Of a stretch of 64,000 nucleotides of DNA, positions 1 to 9,737 are shown in pieces. Source of the stretch: Bradyrhizobium embrapense (GTDB taxonomy: Bacteria > Pseudomonadota > Alphaproteobacteria > Rhizobiales > Xanthobacteraceae); NCBI RefSeq assembly GCF_001189235.2, contig NZ_LFIP02000003.1, forward strand, positions 682,001 through 746,000, read 5' to 3'. The notes beneath the pieces are model-generated. The model searched no databases and was not told the origin of the DNA. It saw only the letters and a program-made list of their open reading frames with translations. The first letter of the stretch is position 1. Each line of letters opens with the position of its first letter. The translations under genes and the position numbers were made by a program.

Positions 1-121
1 CTTCGGCGTAGCCGTATTTGCCGACGACCTTGGTGGCGGCGTCGAAGATCTTCTGCTTGGTCCAGGCGTTGCGCTCGACCCGGTTCAGTTTTGTCACTTT
101 GGCTGAAGTCGCTTGCGTCAT
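1..121 (-). CDS. TetR-family regulator, N-terminal part only
   Basis: Forty codons of an ATG-started frame (ATG at 121) run off the left edge. The residues are a basic leader followed by KQKIFDAATKVVGKYGYAEA, which matches helix 1 of a TetR-type DNA-binding domain (family knowledge). Its ATG overlaps the TGA of the upstream 42-codon acyl-CoA synthetase scar as ATGA, so the two were or are cotranscribed. The ligand-binding domain lies outside the window, so the ligand cannot be guessed. Confidence 0.75.
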   Translation of the reverse strand, partial: MTQATSAKVTKLNRVERNAWTKQKIFDAATKVVGKYGYAE

Positions 122-246
122 GCGGTGGCCTCGAGTTCGGCGCGCAGCACGCGCTTGAGCATCTTGCCGGATGGATTGCGCGGCAGGTTGTCGCGGTCCG
201 GAGACCGCCGGGCATGAAATGCGATGAAGCTGAAAAGATTGATCAT
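118..246 (-). pseudogene. Acyl-CoA synthetase scar (N- and C-terminal ends joined in frame)
   Basis: The frame from ATG 246 to TGA 118 encodes 42 residues. The first 18 (MINLFSFIAFHARRSPDR) look like the start of an AMP-binding acyl-CoA synthetase. The last 23 contain LPRNPSGKMLKRVLR, the C-terminal motif of the same family, with the catalytic Lys region of the A10 core. Members usually have about 500-550 residues, so roughly 500 internal codons are missing and the ends are fused in frame. The ATGA overlap with the TetR gene is kept. The scar cannot be an active ligase because the adenylate-binding core is absent. Confidence 0.7.
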
Positions 247-415
247 TTGCCGCTCGTCGAGCTGATTCCCGCGTCGTATTCTCCCGCGGTGAATTCTGAC
301 TCGTAATTCATCTTTGGCTTGACGTCACCCCCCTTGCTCTGAAAGCATTGTGGTCACGGAGACGAAACGATCTCCGGCAGGGATTTGGGAAAGCCAACCC
401 GACAGGGAGGGGAAC

Positions 416-1675
416 ATGACGAGGACCCGGAAACCGGGCATCAGCCGGCGCTCGACGCTTGCGCTGATCGGCGTCGGTGCGGCGACCTTTGCCGCGCCGT
501 GGGTGGCGCGCGCACAGGCCAAGACGATCAAGATCGGCATGCCGACCATCCTGTCGGGCCGCGTCGCGCAGCTTGGCACGTCCTCGCGCAACGCGGTGCT
601 GCTGGAAGTGGAGAAGATCAATGCCGCCGGCGGCCTTGCCGGGCGGCAGATCGAGATGGTGATCCGCGACTCAAAGGGACAGCCGCAGGAAGCTGCGCGC
701 ATCGCACGCGAGCTCGTCAACACCGACGGCTGCGAGATGCTGCTCGACGGCGAGGCGTCGTCGGGATCGTTTGCGGTTCACGAGGTGGCGCGCGATCTCG
801 GCGTGCTCTGCATCCATACCTGCTCGGAAGCGTCGTCGCTGACGGCCGATCCCAAGCAGCACATCCCGAACGCCTTCCGTTGCGTGCGACAGGGTATCCA
901 TGACTCGATCGTGGGGGCGGGCTACGCAGCCGGGATCGCCAAGGCAAAGGGCTTAAAGAAGTGGGCGACCTGCTCGCCCGACTATGCCTATGGCCGCGAC
1001 ACCACCGGCGAGTTCGTGCTGTATCTGAAGAAGTTCGCACCCGATGTCGAGATCATCAGCGAATCATGGCCGAAGCTGTTTCAGCCCGACTACACCGAGG
1101 TGGTGACCAAGATCCTGCAGGCCAAGCCGCAGGCGCTCTATTCCTGTCTGTGGGGTGGCGATCTCACCTCCTATATCGACCAGGCCAACATCTACGCGAT
1201 GTTCGCCCAGATGGAGGTGTTCGCGGTCAACATGGCCGACTACACCGCACTCACGGTGGTGAAGAACCTGCCCAAGGGCATCCACTCCGGCGACCGTTAC
1301 ATCAAGACATTCCCGCCGACGCCGGAGAACGCGGCCTGGGGCGATGCCTACAAGGCGAAGTACAACGAGTATCCGACCAACTGGTCCTGGCAGAACGCGA
1401 CGGCCGTCATGTTCCTCAGCGAGGCCGTCAAGAAGGCGAACTCGACCGACGGCAAGAAGGTTGCGGAGGTGCTCACCGGACTCACGATCAAGTGTCCGTT
1501 CGGCGCCGATGGCACCGTCACCATGCGCGCCGACGACCATACGCTGGTCGGCTACGCGATCGGCTGGGGAACCACGATCCCGCAGGAGCCTTACGTGCCT
1601 GACGTGAAGGCTGGGGACTGGAAAGCCATCTTCGAGCTCGAGGCCGAGTGGAAGAAGAGCAAGGGCTACACCTGA
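416..1675 (+). CDS. Branched-chain amino acid-type ABC importer, periplasmic binding protein (LivK-like)
   Basis: This is a 419-residue type 1 periplasmic binding protein (Peripla_BP_6 family). The N-terminus carries a Tat-like signal, SRRSTLALIG, followed by a hydrophobic stretch and a likely AQA cleavage site near residue 36. The mature protein starts with KTIKIGMPTILSGRVAQLG, typical of the first strand of the fold. ATG 416 was chosen because a strong Shine-Dalgarno sequence (GGGAGGGG) lies a few bases upstream; a longer reading from 350 lacks one. It is followed by two permeases and two ATPases, so it delivers a ligand to LivHMGF. The neighbouring CoA-thioester enzymes suggest a carboxylic acid rather than leucine, but this is inference. 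Confidence 0.9.
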   Translation: MTRTRKPGISRRSTLALIGVGAATFAAPWVARAQAKTIKIGMPTILSGRVAQLGTSSRNAVLLEVEKINAAGGLAGRQIEMVIRDSKGQPQEAARIARELVNTDGCEMLLDGEASSGSFAVHEVARDLGVLCIHTCSEASSLTADPKQHIPNAFRCVRQGIHDSIVGAGYAAGIAKAKGLKKWATCSPDYAYGRDTTGEFVLYLKKFAPDVEIISESWPKLFQPDYTEVVTKILQAKPQALYSCLWGGDLTSYIDQANIYAMFAQMEVFAVNMADYTALTVVKNLPKGIHSGDRYIKTFPPTPENAAWGDAYKAKYNEYPTNWSWQNATAVMFLSEAVKKANSTDGKKVAEVLTGLTIKCPFGADGTVTMRADDHTLVGYAIGWGTTIPQEPYVPDVKAGDWKAIFELEAEWKKSKGYT

Positions 1676-1773
1676 TCGCATGCAAAGGCGGAGGCAGCAG
1701 CCCGCTGTTTCCGCCTGTCGTCTGATGCTTGTCGCGCGCCGGCGTTGCGGCCCGCCGTAATGGATGATTTCTC

Positions 1774-2676
1774 GTGGACCTCGACGCGCTCGCCAGTTGC
1801 CTTACCAGTCCTGCATGCCTGGTGACGCAGACCACCAGCGGCCTAATCATCGGCATGCTACTGTTTCTCGTCGCCGTCGGGCTGACGCTGATCTTCGGCG
1901 TGCTCAAGGTGGTGAACTTCAGCCACGGCGCTTTTTACATGTTTGGCGCCTATTTCGCGATGACGGCCTATCAACTCACCGGCAGCTTTGCGCTGGCGAT
2001 CCTGAGCGGTGCCGTCGGCACTGCGCTGCTCGGCCTGGTCTTCGAGCGCGCGTTCATGAGCCGGGTCTATGGCCGCGACGTGCTGATGCAGCTTCTGGTG
2101 TGCTACGCCTTCGTGCTGATCTTCGATGACGTCGTCCGCATGATCTGGGGTCCTGAGTTCAAGTCGATGGGTATGCCGGCCGCATTCCAGGTGCCACCGC
2201 TGTTCATCGCTGGCGGCGTGGTGCCGCCATACTATCTGCTGCTGATCGGCGTAGCGCTCGCTGCTGCCGCTGTTCTCGGGCTAGGGCTGGCGCGCTCCCG
2301 GATCGGCAAAGTGATCCGTGCGGCCGCGCATAATCCCGGGATGGTGTCGGCGCTCGGCATCAACACCGGGCTGATCTACGGCGGCGTGTTCGCGCTGGGT
2401 GGCATGCTGGCGGGACTGGCGGGCGCGCTCGCCGCGCCGGTGCGCTCGCTGACGCCTGGCATGGGTTTCTCGGTGCTGATCGAATCCTTCATCGTCACCG
2501 TGATCGGCGGCATGGGTTCGATCCTGGGAGCGCTGATCGGCGCGCTGCTGATCGGTTTGATCCGCTCGTTCGGTTCGCTCGGCTTCCCGCTGTTCACCGA
2601 AGGGCTGATGTATCTCTTCATGGTGATCGTGTTGGTGTCGCGTCCGACTGGCCTGTTCGGCAAGGAGGTCGCATGA
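1774..2676 (+). CDS. livH: ABC importer permease, LivH family
   Basis: This 300-residue inner-membrane permease has about eight hydrophobic segments and the typical LivH stretches FGVLKVVNFSHGAFYMFGAY near the N-terminus and VTVIGGMGSILGALIGALL near the C-terminus. The start used is GTG 1774; no strong ribosome site is visible and a downstream start is possible, though the N-terminal hydrophobic segment favours this one. It lies 98 bases after the binding protein and its TGA overlaps the ATG of the second permease (ATGA). It forms the channel with the LivM-like protein. Confidence 0.9.
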   Translation: MDLDALASCLTSPACLVTQTTSGLIIGMLLFLVAVGLTLIFGVLKVVNFSHGAFYMFGAYFAMTAYQLTGSFALAILSGAVGTALLGLVFERAFMSRVYGRDVLMQLLVCYAFVLIFDDVVRMIWGPEFKSMGMPAAFQVPPLFIAGGVVPPYYLLLIGVALAAAAVLGLGLARSRIGKVIRAAAHNPGMVSALGINTGLIYGGVFALGGMLAGLAGALAAPVRSLTPGMGFSVLIESFIVTVIGGMGSILGALIGALLIGLIRSFGSLGFPLFTEGLMYLFMVIVLVSRPTGLFGKEVA

Positions 2677-3692
2677 CCGAGTTGCAGGCAGGTCAGGGCG
2701 CGCAGCCGCTGGAAGTGCCCCGGATCGACGCTAGGCCGCAGCGCTATCGTGATCTTTTGGTCGCGCTCGCGGCGTTTGCCGTGCTCGCGCTGCTCCCGAT
2801 GGTGTTCGGCAGCAAGCAGCTGCTCGACTTCGTGATCCGTTGTGCAGCTTACGGTCTGTTCGCGACGTCGCTCAACCTTCTGGTCGGTTACACCGGCCTG
2901 ATCTCGTTCGGGCACGGCATGTTCTTCGGCCTCGGCGCCTATGGCTTCGGCCTCATGATGCAGAAGACCGGTGTGCCGATTCCGGTTGCCTTTGTCGCCA
3001 CGCTGGCGATGACCTGCGTCGTCGCCGTCGTCATCGGCGCGATCTGCGTGCGGCTGAAGGAGATCTATTTCGCCTTCGTCACGCTGGCGTTCCAGATGCT
3101 GATTCACTCGACCATCCTGTCGTGGCAATCGCTGACCGGCGGCGACCAGGGCCTGCGCGGCGGCATTCCGCGGCCGCCGTTTCTCGGCATCGACCTGTCA
3201 AACCATCTGCATCTCTACATCACGAGCTGCGCGTTGCTGGTGGTCGGGCTGCTGCTGATGCGCCAGATCGCGCAGTCGCCGTTCGGCTACACGCTGCGCA
3301 TGATCCGCGACAACGCGACGCGGGCGAGCTTCATCGGCATCGATGTCTGGCGCGCCAAGCTCGTGATCTTCGTGCTGGCGGCGCTGTTCGCCGCCACAGG
3401 CGGCATCATCATGGCGCTGTTCGTCTCCGGGGCCTATCCCGAATTCGCCTACTGGACGATCTCAGGCGAGGGCATCTTCATCAACATGCTTGGCGGCGTG
3501 ACCACCTTCCTCGGTCCGATGGTCGGCACCGTGCTGCTGCTGATCCTCAATGACACCGTCACGCGCATCACCGAGTACCACGGCATCGTGCTCGGCATCG
3601 TGATCCTGTTCTTTGCCGTCGGCCTGCGGAAGGGCCTGATGGACTTTGTCGTCGAATGGTTCGCGCAGCGTCGCGGCGAGGGGCGCGGTTAG
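2673..3692 (+). CDS. livM: ABC importer permease, LivM family
   Basis: The 339-residue protein has a hydrophilic N-terminal extension of about 25 residues and then multiple membrane spans. It contains the LivM signatures LLVGYTGLISFGHGMFFGLGAY and GEGIFINMLGGVTTFLGPMVG. Its ATG overlaps the livH stop, and it ends two bases before the start of the ATPase gene, so translation is coupled. It is the partner permease of the LivH-like subunit. The substrate is unknown, as for the whole importer. Confidence 0.9.
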   Translation: MTELQAGQGAQPLEVPRIDARPQRYRDLLVALAAFAVLALLPMVFGSKQLLDFVIRCAAYGLFATSLNLLVGYTGLISFGHGMFFGLGAYGFGLMMQKTGVPIPVAFVATLAMTCVVAVVIGAICVRLKEIYFAFVTLAFQMLIHSTILSWQSLTGGDQGLRGGIPRPPFLGIDLSNHLHLYITSCALLVVGLLLMRQIAQSPFGYTLRMIRDNATRASFIGIDVWRAKLVIFVLAALFAATGGIIMALFVSGAYPEFAYWTISGEGIFINMLGGVTTFLGPMVGTVLLLILNDTVTRITEYHGIVLGIVILFFAVGLRKGLMDFVVEWFAQRRGEGRG

Positions 3693-3694
3693 CC

Positions 3695-4449
3695 ATGCTG
3701 GAGATACGCGCCCTCTCGAAATCGTTTGGCGGCGTCAAGGCGACCGATAACGTCTCGCTCGACTTCGCCGATGGCTCGCTCACCGCGGTGATCGGCCCCA
3801 ACGGCGCCGGCAAGAGCACCTTCTTCAACCTGATCACCGGCGCGCTGCGGCCGGACGCCGGGCAGGTCCTGCTCAATGGCATCGACATGGCGGGCAAGAC
3901 GCCGCCCGAGATCGTGCGCCACGGTATCGGCCGCGCCTTCCAGGTCGCGAGCATCTTCCCGTCGCTGACGGTCGAGGAGACGATGCTGGCGGCAGTCTGT
4001 GCCGATCAGCACCGCGCCGGTGTGATGCATCGCCGCTTTCCACTGGCCGAAACGCGCGACCGCGCGGAGCATGCGATGGAGCTGCTCGGCCTTGCCGGCA
4101 AACGCAACAGGACCGCGGCGACGCTGTCGCATGGCGACCAGAAACTGCTCGACATCGCGCTCGCGCTGGTGCTCGATCCCAAGGTGCTGCTGCTCGACGA
4201 GCCGACCGCCGGCATGGGAACTGAAGAGCGCTGGAGGATGATCGACAAGGTGCGCGAACTCTGGGAGAAGCAGAAGATCACGGTCGTGTTCATCGAGCAC
4301 GACATGGATATCGTGTTCAAGATCGCGCCTGAGATCGTCGTGCTGTGCTACGGCCGGATTCTGGCGACCGGGACGCCGGACGCGATCCGCAGGAATGAAG
4401 CCGTCATCGAGGCCTATCTCGGCAGCGACCATCACGCGGGAGCGGTGGC

Positions 4450-4453
<4 letters not shown>
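3695..4453 (+). CDS. livG: ABC importer ATPase, LivG family
   Basis: The 252-residue ATPase starts MLEIRALSKSFGGVKA. It has Walker A GPNGAGKST (about residue 36), an ABC signature-like LSHGDQK, Walker B VLLLDEP and the switch histidine in FIEHDMD. The signature has H in place of the common second G (LSGGQ), which is frequent in LivG proteins. ATG 3695 was preferred over an upstream start at 3656 because the latter lies inside livM. The stop overlaps the livF start. It energises import through LivHM together with LivF. Confidence 0.9.
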
Positions 4454-5166
<713 letters not shown>

Positions 5167-5193
5167 GGCCCTTCGAGTGTCATGGGAGGACAA

Positions 5194-6414
5194 ATGGCGG
5201 GCAAGTTGACGCCGACGCACGAAGCGCCGTATCGCGGATTGAAAGTGCTGGATTTCGGGCAGGGGATCGCCTCGCCTTATTGCGCGATGCTGCTCGGGGT
5301 CTATGGCGCCGACGTCATCAAGGTCGAGCCGCCCGAGGGCGACTGGTCGCGCTACCTCGGCACGACCTATGGCAATCACACGACTCTGTCGGCGGTCTAC
5401 AACCGCGGCAAGCGCAGCCTGTGCCTCGATATGAAGCACAAGGATGGGATCGCGATCGCGCAGCTTCTGGCGCGCGATGCCGACGTGCTGATCGAGGGGT
5501 TTCGCCCCGGCGTCGCAGAGCGGCTCGGGCTCGGCTATGAGAGCCTGTCGCGCGACAATCCGGGTCTGATCTATCTGTCGGTCAGCGGATTCGGGCAGAG
5601 CGGGCCGTACTCGAAGCGGCCGGGTTCGGATTCGGTGGCGCAGGCGTTCTCGGGATTGGTCTCGGTCAATGTCGGCGCTGACGGTGTGCCGCACCGGGTC
5701 GGCACCACGATCTCCGACGTCGTCACCGGCGTCTATGCGTTCCAGGCGATTGCGACCACCCTGTTCGCGCGTGCGACGGTCGGCACCGGCCGCTGGATCG
5801 ACGTCAATCTCTGCCAGTCGACGTCGGCGCTGCTTGGGCACAAGGTCGCGGAGTTCATCCTCGAGGGCGGTGCGCCGCGCGCGCTCAATGTGCCGGCCGG
5901 CACCTACCAGACGCAGGACGGCTGGATGATGGTCACGCTGGTGAACGAGCCGCAATACAAGCGGCTGTGCGGTGCGATCGGCCGCGAGGATCTCGCCACC
6001 GATCCGCGCTTCGCCGACTTCGCCCGGCGCGCGGACGCTGCCGATGCGCTGATCCCGCAGCTGCGCGAGGTGTTCCTGGCGCAGCCGACGGATACCTGGC
6101 TGACGCGGCTGCACGGCGCCGATATCATCGCGGAGCGGATACTCAATCCCGGCGAATGGCTGCGCAACCCTCACGTCGAGGCTGTCAGGGCGTCGGTCCG
6201 CCAGGATACGCCCGGCGTCGGCGCGGTGTATTCGCCGCGTACCCCGGGGACCGCGAGCCTGTCCGAGGACCACCTCTGTCCGGCGCCGGACGTCGGGCAG
6301 GACAGCCGCGCGGTGCTGACGGAGGCTGGATTTGGTTCCGCCGAGATCGACGGCTTGCTCCTGTCGGGTGCGGTGCGGCAGGCCAAAGCGATGACAGGAG
6401 GCAAGACATCATGA
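5194..6414 (+). CDS. Family III CoA-transferase (CaiB/BaiF)
   Basis: This 406-residue enzyme moves CoA between carboxylic acids. The N-terminal KVLDFGQGIASPYCAMLLG and YGADVIKVEPPEGD stretches are typical of the family, and Asp175 in TTISDVVTG fits the catalytic Asp that forms the acyl anhydride intermediate. ATG 5194 is chosen over ATG 5182 because GGGAGGA ends four bases upstream of it. The stop overlaps the ATG of the enoyl-CoA hydratase. Lying between an importer and hydratases, it probably activates the imported acid, for example with succinyl-CoA as donor (inference). It could be an itaconate CoA-transferase (Ict) equivalent. Confidence 0.88.
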   Translation: MAGKLTPTHEAPYRGLKVLDFGQGIASPYCAMLLGVYGADVIKVEPPEGDWSRYLGTTYGNHTTLSAVYNRGKRSLCLDMKHKDGIAIAQLLARDADVLIEGFRPGVAERLGLGYESLSRDNPGLIYLSVSGFGQSGPYSKRPGSDSVAQAFSGLVSVNVGADGVPHRVGTTISDVVTGVYAFQAIATTLFARATVGTGRWIDVNLCQSTSALLGHKVAEFILEGGAPRALNVPAGTYQTQDGWMMVTLVNEPQYKRLCGAIGREDLATDPRFADFARRADAADALIPQLREVFLAQPTDTWLTRLHGADIIAERILNPGEWLRNPHVEAVRASVRQDTPGVGAVYSPRTPGTASLSEDHLCPAPDVGQDSRAVLTEAGFGSAEIDGLLLSGAVRQAKAMTGGKTS

Positions 6415-7187
6415 GCACGGAACTTATTCGTTATTCGGTCAGCGGCCAGATCGCGGAGATCGTGCTGGATCGCGGGCCGGTCAATGCGCTCAGCATCCCC
6501 CTGATCGACGCGCTGCTGGCCGCGCTCGCGAAAGCGCGCGATGATGACGCGGTACGCGCCGTCATCATCAGCAGCGCGCACAAGGTGTTTTGTGCCGGCC
6601 TCGACCTCGACATCGTCAGGGGCAAGCCCGCGATCGAGACCAAGGCATTCCTCGAGCGGTTGTATTTCGCGCTGAACGATACGCAGTACCGCATGGGCAA
6701 GCCGACGATTGCGGCGGTCGATGGCGCGGTGCGGGCCGGCGGCATGACGATCGCGATCTCCTGCGACATGATCGTCGCGGGCGACGGCTCGACCTTCGGC
6801 TATCCCGAGATCGATGTCGGCCTGATCCCGGCGATCCACTTCGTACAGCTGCCGCGGCTGGTGGGAAAGCACCAGGCGTTCGGCCCGCTGTTCCTCGGCG
6901 AGCCGTTCGACGCCGCAACCGCCTATCGCATGGGGCTGCTCAGCGAAGTGGTGCCGAAGGGTACCGCGCTGGAGCGGGCCCGCGAGATCGCGCGGAAGCT
7001 CGCGGCGAAATCACCCATCGTGATGAAGATCGGCCGCGACGCCTTCATGCGCGCCGTCGATGCCGATTTCCGTCGTTCAGTGGAGAACACGGCGGAAAGC
7101 TTCGTGGTGGTCGCGTCGACGGAAGACTGCCAGGAAGGGCTGAATGCGTTCGTTGAAAAGCGAACGCCCAACTACAAGGGACGGTAA
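6411..7187 (+). CDS. Enoyl-CoA hydratase/isomerase family protein
   Basis: The protein has 258 residues of crotonase fold. The oxyanion-hole segments are KVFCAGLDLD (about residue 60) and AVDGAVRAGGMTIAISCD (about residue 105). The second deviates from the common GxAxGGG pattern but keeps the GG pair. The usual catalytic Glu region reads SCDMIVAGDGSTFGYPEIDVGLIP, keeping a Glu in PEIDVG. It is ATGA-coupled to the CoA-transferase and followed without a gap by the MaoC gene. It could hydrate or isomerise the acyl-CoA made upstream; the exact reaction cannot be read from sequence. Confidence 0.85.
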   Translation: MSTELIRYSVSGQIAEIVLDRGPVNALSIPLIDALLAALAKARDDDAVRAVIISSAHKVFCAGLDLDIVRGKPAIETKAFLERLYFALNDTQYRMGKPTIAAVDGAVRAGGMTIAISCDMIVAGDGSTFGYPEIDVGLIPAIHFVQLPRLVGKHQAFGPLFLGEPFDAATAYRMGLLSEVVPKGTALERAREIARKLAAKSPIVMKIGRDAFMRAVDADFRRSVENTAESFVVVASTEDCQEGLNAFVEKRTPNYKGR

Positions 7188-7643
7188 ATGGCTGGATTGT
7201 ATTTCGAAGAGTTCGAAGTCGGGCAGGAATTCCATCACGAGTTCAGCCGAACCGTGACGGAGATGGACAACACCATGTTCAGCCTCCTGACCATGAATCC
7301 GCAGCCGTTGCACATCGACGCGCATTTCTCGGAGAAGACCGAATTCGGCCAGCGGCTGTTCAACAGCCTCTATACGCTCGGTATCATGATCGGCATGAGC
7401 GTGTACGACACGACGCTGGGCACCACGGTCGGCAATCTCGGCATGACCGACGTCAAGTTTCCGAAGCCGGTGTTCCACGGCGACACGCTGAAGGCGCACA
7501 CCAAAATTATCGGCAAGCGCGCCAGCAAGTCGCGGCCGACCCAGGGCATCGTCGAGTTCGAGCACACTATGACCAACCAGCGCGGCGAGGTGGTGGCAAG
7601 CTGCCGCCGCACTGGCCTGATGCACTGCAAGCCGAAGGCGTAA
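7188..7643 (+). CDS. MaoC-like hot-dog hydratase
   Basis: The 151-residue protein has a single hot-dog domain. The hydratase motif is visible as MNPQPLHIDAHFSEKTEFGQ near residue 43, with the His-Ile-Asp pair expected at the active site; the usual first Asp of D-x-NP is replaced by Thr-Met. The start ATG 7188 directly abuts the TAA of the upstream gene. Members of this family include itaconyl-CoA hydratase (Ich) and mesaconyl-CoA hydratase. With the CitE-like gene only three bases downstream, hydration to a citramalyl-CoA-type intermediate followed by lyase cleavage is the most natural reading (inference). Confidence 0.85.
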   Translation: MAGLYFEEFEVGQEFHHEFSRTVTEMDNTMFSLLTMNPQPLHIDAHFSEKTEFGQRLFNSLYTLGIMIGMSVYDTTLGTTVGNLGMTDVKFPKPVFHGDTLKAHTKIIGKRASKSRPTQGIVEFEHTMTNQRGEVVASCRRTGLMHCKPKA

Positions 7644-7646
7644 ACG

Positions 7647-8501
7647 ATGCGATCGTTCCTGTTCGTTCCCGGCGACAGCACCCGGAAGTATGAGAGCGCG
7701 AAGAAGACCGCGGCCGACGCCCTGATCCTCGATCTCGAGGATTCCATCGCGCCGGAGCAGAAGGTCGTCGCGCGCGACATCACGCGCGAAATGCTCGATG
7801 CGCGCAATCCGAGCCAGAAGATGTACATCCGCGTCAATGCGTTCGACACCGACCTGACATTGGGTGATCTGGCTGCCGTGATGCCCGGGAGGCCCGATGG
7901 CATCGTGCTGCCGAAATGCGCGGGTGCCGCCGATGTCAACAAGCTCGCGCTCTATCTCGATGCATTCGAGGCCGCCTCAGGTATCGCGCAGGGCACCACA
8001 CGGATCGTTACGGTGGCGACCGAGACGGCGCGGGCGGTGCTGAAAATCCTCGACTTCGAGAATATGAGCCCGCGGCTGTGGGGCATGATGTGGGGCGCGG
8101 AGGACCTTGCGGCCTCGCTCGGCGCAACCCGCAACCGCACCGACGGCCGCTATCACTCGCCGTTCATTCTTGCCCGCGATCTGTGCCTGATCGGCGCGGC
8201 CGCCGCCGGCGTGGTTGCGATCGACACCATCGCCACCGACATCAACGATCTCGATGCGCTGAAGGCCGAGGCGATTGCCGCGCGACAGGACGGCTTCCTT
8301 GCCAAGGCCGTGATCCATCCCAAGCATGTCGATGTCGTCAACGCGGCCTTCATGCCGACCGACGAGGAGATCGCATGGTCGGAGCGGGTGATTGCTGCGT
8401 TCGCCAACAATCCGTCAGGGGTCGCCAGAATGGACGGCAAGATGCTGGACAAGCCGCATCTGCGCGCCGCCGAGAAGATCCTGGCGTCGCGCAGAAAATA
8501 G
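7647..8501 (+). CDS. HpcH/HpaI-CitE family acyl-CoA lyase
   Basis: The protein has 284 residues and a TIM-barrel fold of the CitE/Mcl family. It starts MRSFLFVPGDSTRKYESA. It shows the DLEDSIAP loop, a likely Mg-binding Glu in VATETARA and a Glu-Asp pair in WGAEDLAASLG, and the C-terminal KAVIHPKHVDVVNAAF typical of the family. Reactions in the family include citramalyl-CoA, malyl-CoA and HMG-CoA-like cleavage. Its place after a CoA-transferase and MaoC hydratase matches citramalyl-CoA lyase (Ccl) in itaconate breakdown. It converges on the next gene with no spacer (TAG at 8499-8501, opposite-strand TGA at 8502-8504). Confidence 0.86.
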   Translation: MRSFLFVPGDSTRKYESAKKTAADALILDLEDSIAPEQKVVARDITREMLDARNPSQKMYIRVNAFDTDLTLGDLAAVMPGRPDGIVLPKCAGAADVNKLALYLDAFEAASGIAQGTTRIVTVATETARAVLKILDFENMSPRLWGMMWGAEDLAASLGATRNRTDGRYHSPFILARDLCLIGAAAAGVVAIDTIATDINDLDALKAEAIAARQDGFLAKAVIHPKHVDVVNAAFMPTDEEIAWSERVIAAFANNPSGVARMDGKMLDKPHLRAAEKILASRRK

Positions 8502-9737
8502 TCAGCCGGGTTCGATCAGCGCGCCCTCCTCGAGGAGGGCCGCAATCTCCGCCTCCGCAAGCCCTGCCTCGCGCAGGATCTCCCGGCCATGCTCGCCGAG
8601 GTTCGGCGGATAGGTTCGGATCGATGGCGGCGTCCGGCTCCAGGTCGCCGCTGGGCCGGCCACCCGCAGCGTGCCTTCGGTCGGATGCTCCACTGGCTGG
8701 ATCAGCCCGACGGCTGCCAGATGCGGATCGTCGATCAGGCTGTCGAGATCGTGCAGCGGCGCATGCGGGATGTCGGCCTCCTCGAAGAAGCGCATCCATT
8801 CGGCGGTGCTGCGGGTCTTCATCATCTGCGAGAACCAGTCGTAGACGAAGTCGTAGTTTTGGGTTCGCGCAGAGATGCTGTTCAGCCGCGGGTCGCGGTC
8901 GGCTTTATCAGCAAGGCCGATTTTGGCGAAGAACGCGTTCCACTGCTTATCGGAATAGACCAGCGCGCAGATGTAGCCGTCGCTGGTCCGGTACGGGCGG
9001 CGGTCGGGCGAGAGCAGCCGGGAATAGCCCGGCGGCCCGATCGGCGGCTCGAAGCTGCGGCCGGCCATGTGATCGCAGAGCACGAACTGCGCCATGGTCT
9101 CGAACATCGGGACTTCGATCGCCTGGCCTTCGCCGGTCCGCTCGCGATGGAACAGCGCGGCCAGGATGGCGTGCACGGCATTGAGACCGACGATGCGGTC
9201 GGCCATGGTCGCCGGAGAATAGCGCGGCTCGCCGGTGATCCCTCCGGTCAGCGCGGGCAGGGCGGTCAGCCCCTGGATCAAATCGTCATAGGCGGGTCGG
9301 CCTGCATAGGGTCCGGTCTCGCCGAAGCCGTGCAGGCTGGCATAGACGAGCCGCGGATTCTTGGCGAGGAGATCGTCGGCGCCGAGCTTCAGCCGCGCCA
9401 TCGCCGCAGGACGAACGTTGTGAACGAACACGTCGGCGTCCGCGGCAAGTTGCAGCAGCGCGGCGCGGCCGCCGGCCTTCTTCAGGTCGAGTACGATCGA
9501 GCGCTTGTTGCGATTGCCCTGCAGGTACATTGCGCCCATCGCGGGATGGCGCATCGGGGCAGCGTGGCGCATCACGTCGCCATCGGGGCTCTCGACCTTG
9601 ATCACGTCGGCGCCGTAGTCGCCAAGGATCATGGTCGCGTAGGGTCCCATCATCACACTGGTGACGTCGATGATCTTGACGCCGGCGAGCGGGCCCGCCG
9701 GCGCGGATGGTTTTTCTCTCGTCGGTGCCTGGCTCAA
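8502..9737 (-). CDS. Family III CoA-transferase (CaiB/BaiF), last gene of the TRAP operon
   Basis: The enzyme has about 411 residues. The core starts GPLAGVKIIDVTSVMMGPYA and contains YGADVIKVESPDGD; the candidate catalytic Asp180 lies in ATMADRIVG. I place the start at TTG 9737, which overlaps the TGA of the preceding dctP gene (TTGA); the reading frame stays open further upstream inside dctP, but the homologous core starts just after this TTG. It is the last gene of a TRAP importer operon, suggesting that it activates an acid brought in by that importer. It differs clearly from the CoA-transferases at 5.2 and 22.8 kb. Confidence 0.85.
   Translation of the reverse strand: MSQAPTREKPSAPAGPLAGVKIIDVTSVMMGPYATMILGDYGADVIKVESPDGDVMRHAAPMRHPAMGAMYLQGNRNKRSIVLDLKKAGGRAALLQLAADADVFVHNVRPAAMARLKLGADDLLAKNPRLVYASLHGFGETGPYAGRPAYDDLIQGLTALPALTGGITGEPRYSPATMADRIVGLNAVHAILAALFHRERTGEGQAIEVPMFETMAQFVLCDHMAGRSFEPPIGPPGYSRLLSPDRRPYRTSDGYICALVYSDKQWNAFFAKIGLADKADRDPRLNSISARTQNYDFVYDWFSQMMKTRSTAEWMRFFEEADIPHAPLHDLDSLIDDPHLAAVGLIQPVEHPTEGTLRVAGPAATWSRTPPSIRTYPPNLGEHGREILREAGLAEAEIAALLEEGALIEPG

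Noticed and set aside
8502-9184. Long plus-strand frames over the CoA-transferase and similar long antisense frames over other genes
   Set aside because: They are shadows of well-supported genes on the other strand; in this GC-rich DNA such frames stay open by codon bias and show Arg/Gly/His-rich residues without domains.
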